A DNA stretch of 8,216 nt from CAZGQY01 sp964528035 (GTDB taxonomy: Bacteria; Pseudomonadota; Gammaproteobacteria; Methylococcales; UBA1147): contig CAZGQY010000181.1 in the NCBI GenBank assembly GCA_964528035.1, forward strand, positions 1-8,216, read 5' to 3'. Below, piece by piece: positions 1-6,676 of the stretch (position 1 is its first letter; each line of letters starts with the position of its first letter). A program made the position numbers and the translations under genes. The notes under the pieces were generated by a model. That model worked only from the letters and a program-made list of their open reading frames with translations. It was not told the origin of the DNA and did no database searches.

Positions 1-14
1 CTTTCATCCTCACA

Positions 15-320
15 TCATATTTTTCTTGCAATACGCGAGGCGAACCATATAAGTTGACTGATTACGCTTAGTGGAGCAACCAGGTCATAGCGGCTTCCGG
101 TAGCGAAGGTTGAAGAAACCGGGAGGTTTACAGCGTTGCTAATGTGCGATTTTAGGTACTTACTCTCTGACCTTGCATCCACAATAACAATGCGTTCATC
201 GTTGATTCGCGACGCCAGCCAGTCGGCCTCGATAATCAATGAGGGAGTTTCAGCTATCACAGGTGGTATGTGAGCGCTAAACAAAACAAAGAGATAAAAG
301 AAAATATTATTTCTTTTCAT
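15..320 (-). CDS. Exported rhodanese-domain protein, N-terminal part (probable frameshift)
   Basis: Rhodanese domains bind sulfane sulfur and usually act as sulfurtransferases. The frame starts at ATG 320-318. Residues 1-23 look like a signal peptide: a Lys/Arg start, a hydrophobic core, and a likely cut after VIA23 before ETP. The mature part opens as a rhodanese domain, with IVIVDAR at 44-50, then Y55, SHI at 58-60 and NAVNLP at 62-67. The frame stops at 101 aa, well before the loop that would carry the active-site Cys, so it cannot be a complete enzyme. After Leu90 the residues no longer look like the family. Skipping one base near position 50 gives SQLYGSPRVLQEKYDV, which is open to the window edge. 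A frameshift, real or from sequencing, is therefore likely. No clear Shine-Dalgarno precedes the ATG. It is divergent from the oxidase operon. The domain call is fairly firm; the substrate is unknown. Confidence 0.65.
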   Translation of the reverse strand: MKRNNIFFYLFVLFSAHIPPVIAETPSLIIEADWLASRINDERIVIVDARSESKYLKSHISNAVNLPVSSTFATGSRYDLVAPLSVISQLIWFASRIARKI

Positions 321-1038
321 TCATGTATTAAAAATACAATTAATGTAGAAAGTCAAGATTCCTTTCCTTTAGACTATGAAGTGTACTCACTGTAGTGTGA
401 GTTATCAATTGCCAGGTTCCTGTTTGAGAATAGGGACTTTGTTTTGGCAAAATGGTTGTTAGATATATTGATATGACATGTACGCTATCTACCAGGCCTG
501 CTGAGTAGAATACAGAATTTTTGCTAAACTTCACTCTGATTAAGTTTAGTCAAGTCCCATCACAAATCCCAGGTATTGCTTGAGATGGAAAATCAAATGC
601 TATACGATAGCGCCTCCAGTATTTTTGAATGCTGGTTTTACGTATATAATAATTAGATGTTCTAGCATGGAACGCGTAGGGTTGTATTCAGAATGTGTAA
701 TTTTTGATTTGCAGCCAATGATACTTGACTTTTGTGTAGGTTAGAGTCAGGTCGCTTGATGTGTAGATGGGTGAATAACGTTTATTCTTGTATTATTCTG
801 GCTTGTTAATCATAATGTCGACCGTTTGTCAGCGTACCGTGAATCGGTGGCTGTAGGTGTGGTTTGTGCTGGATATTTTCGGGATAACAGTCCTCTGCAG
901 ATAGAAGCTGTAGAAAATCGGGAAATTATTGTCCCCCAGTTGTGTAGGTGGAACATCGTATAAAACGGTGTTTCAGGATAAAAATCAGATAGTTTTGATA
1001 GTAGAAACTAACGCTTGATAAGGAGCGATTAATCGGGT
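321..1038. other. Intergenic region upstream of the cox operon
   Basis: This 718-base AT-rich stretch separates the divergent rhodanese gene from coxB. I find no convincing gene: the minus-strand frame at 340-534 has no family features, and plus-strand frames are very short. It should contain the oxidase promoter, but no strong -35/-10 pair stands out. TATAAA at 959-964 and a perfect TATAAT at 645-650 are candidate -10 boxes, each without a good -35 at normal spacing. A terminator-like hairpin lies at 616-639. An AAGGAG ribosome binding site for coxB sits at 1020-1025. Confidence 0.6.
616..639 (+). terminator. Terminator-like hairpin in the upstream intergenic region
   Basis: CCAGTA (616-621) can pair with TGCTGG (630-635), giving six pairs including one G-T wobble around an eight-base loop. 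Four T bases follow at 636-639. On the plus strand this looks like a weak intrinsic terminator, yet no plus-strand gene lies upstream within the window. It could end an unannotated small RNA or be chance in AT-rich DNA. Confidence 0.25.
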
Positions 1039-2469
1039 ATGGCTATTGCAATCGTATTGATTTTACTTGTCGTGGGCTCGGTTCTGTTTCATTTCTGGAG
1101 CCCTTGGTGGATTACACCTCTCGCTTCAAATTGGAGTGAAATGGATGATACGCTTATGATCACTTTCGTCGTTACGGGGGTGGTTTTTGTTGCGGTCAAT
1201 TTTTTTATGGCCTATGCCATCTATCGATTTCGTTATCAAGAGGATCGACGAGCGGCCTATGAACCGGAAAATAAAAGGCTTGAGTGGTGGTTGACAGGGT
1301 TGACTACCATCGGTGTCGTAGTGATGCTGGCTCCGGGTTTACTGGTCTATGGTGATTTTGTCCATGTCCATGATGATGCTTCTGTGATTGAAGTAATGGG
1401 CAAACAGTGGCAATGGGGATATCGGTTTCCTGGTGAGGATGGTGTACTCGGTAATTCTGAGACACAGTTGATCAGCCTGGACAATCCTTTTGGTTTGGAT
1501 CCTAATGATCCAAATGCTCAGGACGATGTGTTGGTTAAGAGTGGCGAATTACATATCCCCATTAATCAACCGGTACAGATTTTACTGCGGTCTAATGATG
1601 TTTTACATGATTATTATGTACCCCATTTTCGCGCGAAAATGGATGCTGTGCCAGGCTTGATTACAAGTTTTTGGTTTACGCCCACACGCTTAGGTCGCTT
1701 TGATGCCGCTTGTGCAGAATATTGTGGCATTGGGCACCATACTATGCATAGTATGGTAGTTGTTGATGCAAAGGAAACATATGATACCTGGCTGGACGAA
1801 CAGCCAACCTTTGCTGAGAGCTACGCCAGTGCATCCGTTGTTTCTGACGACCCGCTGGTACAGAAAGGAAAAGCTGTAGCAGAGGAAGCGGGTTGCATGG
1901 GTTGTCACAGCATAGACGGTAGCCCCGGCGCAGGACCGACATGGAAAGGCCTGTTTGGAAAACAGGAATCCATGGTGGATGGTAGTACTGTCACGGTGGA
2001 TAAAGAATATTTGATAGAAGCGATCGTTGATCCCAACGCGAAAGTGGTAGAAGGATTTTCGCCGATTATGCCAGCCGGTAGCTTTAGTGACGAAGAGCTG
2101 GAAGCGGTGATTGCCTATACGATTTCCTTATCAAAAGAGGATAAGGACGCCGGTGCAGGTGGTGAGGCGGAAGACGAATCAAACGGTGATCAGGCTGGTA
2201 AGCAGGTGGCTGAATCTCAAGGTTGTTTTGGTTGCCACAGTATTGATGGAACTCAGTCGGTTGGGCCGACCTGGAAAGGTTTGCTCGGCAAAACGGAAAC
2301 ATTAACCGATGGTAGTCAGGTTGAAGTAGATGAAGCTTATTTCAAAGAGTCTATCGTTGATCCTAATGCGAGCGTAATTGAGGGGTATTCACCGATGATG
2401 CCTGCTTACGAACTAACAGAAGAACAACTGGATGCATTGGTTGAGTTTGCAAAATCAATCAGTGATTAG
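1039..2469 (+). CDS. coxB: Cytochrome c oxidase subunit II with two fused cytochrome c domains
   Basis: Subunit II takes electrons at the periplasmic face and passes them through CuA to subunit I. Three membrane segments lie at about 1-20, 38-62 and 84-105. The Arg/Lys-rich loop between the last two should be cytoplasmic, which puts the rest outside. The aromatic patch QWQWGYRF is at 123-130. The CuA ligand set is complete: H190, then C225, E227, C229, H233 and M236 in the C-x-E-x-C-x3-H-x2-M pattern. Two c-type heme domains follow, with CMGCH at 286-290 and CFGCH at 396-400. Their likely axial methionines are M344 (PIMP) and M454 (PMMP). An acidic linker (366-384) joins them. At 476 aa the protein is much longer than a plain subunit II. 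The start is fixed by an in-frame stop at 1030-1032 and AAGGAG at 1020-1025, a rather long 13-base spacing. First gene of the operon. Confidence 0.97.
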   Translation: MAIAIVLILLVVGSVLFHFWSPWWITPLASNWSEMDDTLMITFVVTGVVFVAVNFFMAYAIYRFRYQEDRRAAYEPENKRLEWWLTGLTTIGVVVMLAPGLLVYGDFVHVHDDASVIEVMGKQWQWGYRFPGEDGVLGNSETQLISLDNPFGLDPNDPNAQDDVLVKSGELHIPINQPVQILLRSNDVLHDYYVPHFRAKMDAVPGLITSFWFTPTRLGRFDAACAEYCGIGHHTMHSMVVVDAKETYDTWLDEQPTFAESYASASVVSDDPLVQKGKAVAEEAGCMGCHSIDGSPGAGPTWKGLFGKQESMVDGSTVTVDKEYLIEAIVDPNAKVVEGFSPIMPAGSFSDEELEAVIAYTISLSKEDKDAGAGGEAEDESNGDQAGKQVAESQGCFGCHSIDGTQSVGPTWKGLLGKTETLTDGSQVEVDEAYFKESIVDPNASVIEGYSPMMPAYELTEEQLDALVEFAKSISD

Positions 2470-2496
2470 TCAGTAAATTAAGAAAGTTGAAAAGAC

Positions 2497-2516
2497 TGGA
2501 CTCAGGTGGACTCAGA
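2497..2516 (+). repeat. Short 10-bp tandem repeat between coxB and coxA
   Basis: TGGACTCAG occurs at 2497-2505 and again at 2507-2515, two copies with a 10-base period. It lies in the 92-base gap before coxA, the widest gap inside the operon. It may be chance or part of a leader that affects coxA expression. Confidence 0.5.
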
Positions 2517-2561
2517 ACTACCGAGCGACTGTAAACGAAAAAATTATAGCGAGGTATTCAG

Positions 2562-4307
2562 ATGACAGAAGCCGCATACCAGGAAAATCTACCGCTCCAC
2601 GAGCCGCATAGCTGGTGGACTCGGTACGTATTTAGTCAGGATCACAAAGTCATCGCTATTCAATATACTCTAACTGCCGTCGCGGTGGGTATGGTGGCTT
2701 TGGTCATGTCCTGGCTAATGCGCCTTCAGATAGGCTTTCCCGGGACGTTTTCATTTATTGATCCGAGTACCTATTACCAATTGGTTACCATGCACGGAAT
2801 GATCATGGTGATCTATTTGTTGACAGCGATCTTTTTGGGGGGATTTGGCAATTTCCTGATTCCTTTGATGGTGGGTGCGCGCGATATGGTGTTCCCGTTT
2901 GTGAATATGCTCAGTTATTGGGCCTATCTGCTTTCAGTATTAGTATTATTATCAAGTCTTTTTGTGCCAGGAGGGCCGACGGGTGCCGGCTGGACGCTTT
3001 ATCCGCCGCAGGCGATTTTACCGGGTACACCGGGGTCGGGTGCGGGTATTGTTCTGATGTTAATATCCTTAGCGCTGTTTATCGTCGCAGCGACCATGGG
3101 TGGCTTGAATTATGTGACGACAGTAATCCAGGCGCGCACCCGGGGCCTGACGATGATGCGGTTGCCGCTGTCTGTGTGGGGCATCTTTATGGCAACCATT
3201 TTGGCTTTGCTGGCGTTCCCCGCCTTATTCGTTGGCGCAATAATGATGCTGTTTGATCGATTGTTGGGTGCCAGTTTCTTTATGCCGGCTATCGTTTCGA
3301 TGGGACAACATCTGGATCATCAGGGTGGCAGCCCGGTTTTATTTCAGCACATATTCTGGTTTTTCGGACATCCGGAAGTATATATTGTTGCTTTGCCTGC
3401 ATTCGGTATCGTATCGGATATCATCAGTACCCACGCCCGAAAAAATATATTCGGTTATCGAATCATGGTGTGGGCGATAGTTATCATCGGTGTTCTCAGT
3501 TTTATTGTTTGGGCGCATCACATGTATGTTAGTGGAATGAATCCCTATTTTGGCTTCTTTTTTGCCATTACTACATTGATTATCGCAGTACCTACAGCCA
3601 TCAAGGTTTACAACTGGGTGTTGACTCTATGGCACGGTAATATTCGTCTCACCGTTCCGATGCTCTTCAGTATTGCATTTGTTAGTAGCTTTACAATTGG
3701 TGGGTTGACTGGCCTGTTTTTGGGTAACGTCGTGATTGACTTACCCTTGTCTGATACTTATTTCGTCGTCGCGCATTTTCATATGGTAATGGGCGTATCA
3801 CCGATTTTGGTTGTTTTTGGTGGAATTTATCATTGGTATCCAAAGTTAACAGGAAAAATGCTGAATGATGTCTGGGGCCAATGGCATTTTTGGCTGACTT
3901 TTATTGGAACTTATCTTATATACTTCCCAATGCATTATCTGGGCTTTGTAGGTATGCCTAGACGATATCATGCTTACGATGGTTATGAGTTTATTCCGGA
4001 ATCCGCGCAGGACCTAAACGTTTTCATTACGGTGTCTGCATTAATGGTGGGAGCGGCGCAATTTATATTTTTGTATAATATGTACTGGAGTTATCGCAAT
4101 GGTAAAGAATCCGGCGGTAATCCCTGGAAGGCAACTTCACTGGAATGGCAAACGCCTGATACGCCGCCCATCCACGGCAATTGGGGGCCTAAGTTACCTG
4201 TAGTTTATCGCTGGCCATACGACTATAGCGTACCAGGTACGAAAGATGATTTTATTCCACAAAATCATCCACCTTCTGCCGAAGAACCTGATACGCCAAC
4301 TGCGTAA
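2562..4307 (+). CDS. coxA: Cytochrome c oxidase subunit I (type A heme-copper oxidase)
   Basis: This is the catalytic subunit, reducing O2 to water at the heme a3/CuB site and pumping protons. It is 581 aa with the many hydrophobic segments expected. Visible ligands are H78 (TMHGM) and H407 for heme a, H405 for heme a3 (HFH motif, 405-407), and H270, H319 and H320 for CuB. Y274 in HPEVY is the residue cross-linked to a CuB histidine in this family. E272 in the same motif is the D-channel glutamate that marks type A1. D108, with N97 and N115, matches the D-channel entry, and K348 with T345 matches the K-channel (PTAIKVYNW). Unusually, the position equal to the Asn of the common NMRAPG motif is Gln190. 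The soluble tail (about 520-581) is Pro-rich. GAGGT at 2551-2555, six bases before the ATG, supports the start. Confidence 0.98.
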   Translation: MTEAAYQENLPLHEPHSWWTRYVFSQDHKVIAIQYTLTAVAVGMVALVMSWLMRLQIGFPGTFSFIDPSTYYQLVTMHGMIMVIYLLTAIFLGGFGNFLIPLMVGARDMVFPFVNMLSYWAYLLSVLVLLSSLFVPGGPTGAGWTLYPPQAILPGTPGSGAGIVLMLISLALFIVAATMGGLNYVTTVIQARTRGLTMMRLPLSVWGIFMATILALLAFPALFVGAIMMLFDRLLGASFFMPAIVSMGQHLDHQGGSPVLFQHIFWFFGHPEVYIVALPAFGIVSDIISTHARKNIFGYRIMVWAIVIIGVLSFIVWAHHMYVSGMNPYFGFFFAITTLIIAVPTAIKVYNWVLTLWHGNIRLTVPMLFSIAFVSSFTIGGLTGLFLGNVVIDLPLSDTYFVVAHFHMVMGVSPILVVFGGIYHWYPKLTGKMLNDVWGQWHFWLTFIGTYLIYFPMHYLGFVGMPRRYHAYDGYEFIPESAQDLNVFITVSALMVGAAQFIFLYNMYWSYRNGKESGGNPWKATSLEWQTPDTPPIHGNWGPKLPVVYRWPYDYSVPGTKDDFIPQNHPPSAEEPDTPTA

Positions 4308-4333
4308 CAGGTATTTAACAAAGATGTGTAGAA

Positions 4334-4948
4334 ATGGCAGCAAGTAAAGCCAAGTCCTGGACACCGAGTGTAGGTGTACCAGAGGATTGGGGCACTGTAA
4401 AGCTTATGAGCCTGGCTACGCCGAGGTTTGCATTGCGCCTGCTTTTGACGGTATTGACGGTTTTGTTTTTGCTGATTTTTGTTTCGTATTTAGTGCGAAT
4501 GGGGGTCTATGATTGGCGGCCGCTGAGCGAACCATTATTGTTGTGGGGCAATACCGCATTTCTGGTGTTTAGTAGTGCTGGGATGCAGGCTGCTAAAATT
4601 GGTGCGTCCGCTGGGGATCGCAATAAGGTTAAAATAGCTCTTGCTGTCGGAGGTGGCTTTGCTATTAGCTTTTTGTTAGGGCAATTGTGGGTCTGGCGTG
4701 AATTGAATATGCAGGGTTATTACTTATCGACCAATCCCGCCAATAGTTTTTTTTACCTGATTACCACAGTCCATGGCCTACACTTACTGGGTGGCCTGGT
4801 GGCCTGGGCAAGAAACATGCGTAGGCTACACAATCATGGAAATATAGAGTTTGAACAGCTAAGCATGAGTGTTGAGCTTTGCGCTCTGTACTGGCATTTT
4901 TTACTGATTGTTTGGTTGATATTGTTCGGATTGATGTTATCGACGTAG
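4334..4948 (+). CDS. coxC: Cytochrome c oxidase subunit III family protein (first copy, 204 aa)
   Basis: A five-helix protein of the CoxC/CyoC family, with segments at about 33-56, 66-88, 98-121, 138-160 and 179-203. Family signatures are TTVHGLHLLGG (144-154) in helix 4 and ALYWHFLLIVW (184-194) in helix 5. Subunit III holds no redox centre; it stabilises subunit I and supports proton uptake. It begins 26 bases after coxA, 15 bases before the second subunit III gene, and is clearly in the same operon. The Shine-Dalgarno is weak, so translation may depend on ribosomes leaving coxA. A nearby ATG at 4324 is in another frame and soon stops. The sequence differs strongly from the next gene, so this is not a recent duplication. 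It may be the CyoC-like partner found beside a classical subunit III in caa3-type operons; its separate role is not known to me. Confidence 0.9.
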   Translation: MAASKAKSWTPSVGVPEDWGTVKLMSLATPRFALRLLLTVLTVLFLLIFVSYLVRMGVYDWRPLSEPLLLWGNTAFLVFSSAGMQAAKIGASAGDRNKVKIALAVGGGFAISFLLGQLWVWRELNMQGYYLSTNPANSFFYLITTVHGLHLLGGLVAWARNMRRLHNHGNIEFEQLSMSVELCALYWHFLLIVWLILFGLMLST

Positions 4949-4963
4949 AGAGGTTAGATATTC

Positions 4964-5683
4964 ATGACACAAACTTCACAGGCAAATACTGGAGAACCCC
5001 TCGCATCAGGCGGCGATTGGCGGAGTACTGTCGACGACGGCTTGAAAGATATTGCCAGCGATTGGGGTTCCGATAAGGACGCCTTTAAAGATGTCCCCTG
5101 GGGCAAGGCAATGATGTGGATCTTTCTGGTCAGCGATACCTTTATTTTCACCTGTTTCTTAACAGGTTATATGACAGTGAGGATGTCAACCACGGTACCC
5201 TGGCCGATTCCCAGTGAAGTATTCGCTCTGACTATTGCGGGAAATCATATACCGCTGGTTCTGATTGCTATAATGACTTTTATATTGATTACCAGCAGCG
5301 GTACCATGGCGATGGCGGTTAATTTCGGCTATCGTCGTGACAGGAATAAAACAGCAATATTGATGCTGGCTACCGCATTGTTTGGCATGTCATTTGTGGG
5401 TATGCAAGCTTTCGAATGGACTAAGCTGATCGTTGAGGAAGGTGTCAGGCCCTGGGGAAATCCAATGGGGGCAGCGCAGTTTGGCTCTACGTTTTTTATG
5501 ATAACCGGTTTCCATGGCTTGCATGTATCAATTGGCGTGATTTATCTGCTTACCGTCGCTTATAAAGTATGGCGGGGGCATTATGAAGATACCGACTACG
5601 AGATCGTCGAAATTGCCGGTCTTTACTGGCATTTCGTGGATTTGGTCTGGGTATTTATATTTGCGTTCTTTTATCTTTGGTAG
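4964..5683 (+). CDS. coxC: Cytochrome c oxidase subunit III (second copy, 239 aa)
   Basis: The second and more classical subunit III. It has a soluble N-terminus of about 45 residues, then five membrane segments at about 47-68, 98-118, 130-150, 173-195 and 218-238. Signatures are GFHGLHVSIG (182-191) in helix 4 and EIAGLYWHFVDLVW (216-229) in helix 5, both typical of CoxC. In the first helix VSDTF carries D58 where many relatives have Glu (SEVMFF type), so the carboxylate is kept. It probably binds along subunit I and aids proton delivery and stability. GAGG at 4950-4953 lies ten bases before the ATG. It starts 15 bases after the first subunit III gene and ends 13 bases before the subunit IV gene, so translation is probably coupled. 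Confidence 0.95.
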   Translation: MTQTSQANTGEPLASGGDWRSTVDDGLKDIASDWGSDKDAFKDVPWGKAMMWIFLVSDTFIFTCFLTGYMTVRMSTTVPWPIPSEVFALTIAGNHIPLVLIAIMTFILITSSGTMAMAVNFGYRRDRNKTAILMLATALFGMSFVGMQAFEWTKLIVEEGVRPWGNPMGAAQFGSTFFMITGFHGLHVSIGVIYLLTVAYKVWRGHYEDTDYEIVEIAGLYWHFVDLVWVFIFAFFYLW

Positions 5684-5696
5684 GGGGTAGTAGAGT

Positions 5697-6011
5697 ATGG
5701 AGCATGCAGAAGGGCAACAGCATCCAATAGGCTTGTATCTGAAAATATGGATTTTGCTGTTTGTACTCAGTACTATGTCGTATCTGGTCGATTACCTGAA
5801 TTTTCAGGGCTATTTGCGATGGACTTTAATTATCGTATTTATGCTGCTTAAGGCCGGTTTTATCGTCGCTATATTTATGCACATGAGTTGGGAAAAACTG
5901 GCTTTAAAGTGTGCAATATTGCTTCCTCCGCTTGCCTTACTTGTATTGATTGGGATGATGGCGATAGAAGGGGAGTTTACTTTTCTGATTAGAGCCTTGT
6001 TTTTTGGTTAG
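5697..6011 (+). CDS. coxD: Cytochrome c oxidase subunit IV (CoxD/CyoD-like)
   Basis: A 104-aa protein with three membrane segments at about 12-34, 39-62 and 69-91. The loop after the second holds the MHMSWE motif (61-66), characteristic of the prokaryotic subunit IV family. These small subunits have no cofactor and help assembly or stability of the subunit I/CuB site. It is the last gene of the operon: a G-rich stretch at 5683-5687 just before it overlaps the preceding stop codon and probably serves as ribosome binding site, and a terminator-like hairpin follows 14 bases after its stop. No assembly factor gene follows. Confidence 0.92.
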   Translation: MEHAEGQQHPIGLYLKIWILLFVLSTMSYLVDYLNFQGYLRWTLIIVFMLLKAGFIVAIFMHMSWEKLALKCAILLPPLALLVLIGMMAIEGEFTFLIRALFFG

Positions 6012-6024
6012 AGTATACGAACAC

Positions 6025-6052
6025 AAGGTCTGTTATTCTGATAGACTTTTTT
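6025..6052 (+). terminator. Probable intrinsic terminator of the cox operon
   Basis: AAGGTCT (6025-6031) pairs with AGACTTT (6043-6049), seven pairs with one G-T wobble, around an 11-base loop. Six T bases run from 6047 to 6052, partly inside the stem. It lies just after the subunit IV stop codon, which fits the end of the operon. The stem is AT-rich, so strength is uncertain. Confidence 0.6.
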
Positions 6053-6209
6053 AAGATGGGGGTTGTCTTCTTGGGCAGCCACCATTATCAGAACTAAGAT
6101 CAGTCATTGGGGTCAATGGTCCGACCCCTCTGAATACTGCGTCAACTGTTTCAGCCTCAATATCGATGCCGCGGGCCGTGCGTATCGGTTTCCGCAGCTT
6201 TTTCTGCAT
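6051..6209 (-). pseudogene. Short ORF fragment ending in the GGGGTC palindrome, possible mobile-element remnant
   Basis: A 52-codon minus-strand frame starts at ATG 6209-6207 and stops at 6053-6051. Its first part has protein-like composition, with RKPIRTARGIDIEAE at about 6-20 and GVGPLTP (28-34) encoded across the GGGGTC/GACCCC palindrome. An in-frame stop (TAG) three codons upstream separates it from the homopolymer tract. It overlaps the oxidase terminator at its end, which argues against a normal gene. I do not recognise the family. It may be the decayed tail of a transposon gene or a repeat that happens to be open. Confidence 0.25.
6109..6128. repeat. GGGGTC/GACCCC inverted repeat (REP-like)
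   Basis: GGGGTC (6109-6114) and GACCCC (6123-6128) are perfect inverted copies eight bases apart. From memory, GGGGTC/GACCCC palindromes are frequent intergenic repeats, often near REP-associated (Y1-type) transposases, in marine gammaproteobacteria. No transposase gene lies here. CATTG/CAATG (6105-6109, 6114-6118) forms a second, overlapping inverted pair. Confidence 0.45.
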
Positions 6210-6225
6210 TCCGTCCTATCTTTCG

Positions 6226-6250
6226 CCCCCCCCCCCCCTGTTTACAGGGG
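6226..6250. repeat. Run of 13 C bases with adjoining hairpin
   Basis: Bases 6226-6238 are 13 consecutive C. The last four, with TG, form CCCCTG (6235-6240), which pairs perfectly with CAGGGG (6245-6250) around a TTTA loop. No T-run follows, so it is not a standard terminator. Such a tract is prone to slippage in replication and in sequencing, so its exact length should not be trusted. Confidence 0.75.
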
Positions 6251-6350
6251 TTAATTGAGTTGCTGAGGGGCAAGTTGGCTTTTATCTGCAATTCCTGAAT
6301 TCCGTATGGGTGGTTAACGGACATAAACCAATGCCGCTTCTTTTAAAATA

Positions 6351-6527
6351 CTTAGATATTTACAGCAATTCTAATTCTGGAGAATAAACTTTCTGTAGAT
6401 TGGGTAAATCGGTAACGAAACTCGCCGTTTAGGTCTTTCGAAGTTGTTTTGTTGGGTTTCGTGCCTCAGCCACAACCTACAGTAGTACGCCTGTAAGCCA
6501 CAATTAGAATTGCTGAGATATTTAGTT
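6351..6527. mobile_element. Near-palindromic MITE-like element (about 175 bp)
   Basis: Two arms fold back on each other along the whole length. CAGCAATTCTAATT (6363-6376) is a perfect 14-base inverted match to 6502-6515. CTGTAGATTGGG (6393-6404) matches 6471-6482 in inverse at 10 of 12 bases. ACGAAAC (6415-6421) matches GTTTCGT (6456-6462). CTT/AAG around TCG (6435-6443) closes the tip. The centres of all pairs agree to within two bases, so this is one long imperfect hairpin and not scattered short repeats. There is no coding frame inside. The part GTTGGGTTTCGTGCCTCAGC resembles, from memory, a repeat common in cyanobacteria and some proteobacteria. No clear target-site duplication was found. 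It might instead be a structured RNA. Confidence 0.6.
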
Positions 6528-6676
6528 GTGGTAAACAGAAATCAAGGATTTGTGTGAGTTCAGGACGCCTTATGAGTTAATACCGCTGCAACATCCGTGT
6601 TGGCAGCGATTTGAAGCGGCCGAAGAACGGCGAAGTGTACTTTATTTTCTACGGGATTTAAGGATTGTTGGCGAGT
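6528..6676. other. Gene-free spacer between the palindromic element and the convergent gene
   Basis: No supported gene lies here. A plus-strand frame (6550-6864) needs a TTG start, and more than half of it is antisense to the next gene. Another plus frame reads RVGSDLKRPKNGEVYFIFYG before a stop at 6658-6660, but it has no start and no family I recognise. I see no clear terminator for the minus-strand gene. Confidence 0.4.

Noticed and set aside
340..534. 64-aa minus-strand frame upstream of the rhodanese gene
   Set aside because: No ribosome binding site, no recognisable motif or membrane segment, and composition like random AT-rich DNA.
959..964. TATAAA as the cox operon promoter -10 box
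   Set aside because: Well placed about 75 bases before coxB, but no acceptable -35 at 16-18 bases; kept only as a candidate in the region entry.
2918..3521. Open frames inside coxA (2918-3256, 3253-3480 and 3339-3521)
   Set aside because: Shadows of a strongly conserved gene with all catalytic residues in its own frame.
6226..6250. Poly-C hairpin as an intrinsic terminator
   Set aside because: No T-run follows on either strand, so it lacks the second part of an intrinsic terminator.
6063..6254. 63-aa plus-strand frame after subunit IV
   Set aside because: It needs a TTG start, has no ribosome binding site, and ends by translating the poly-C tract as a proline run.
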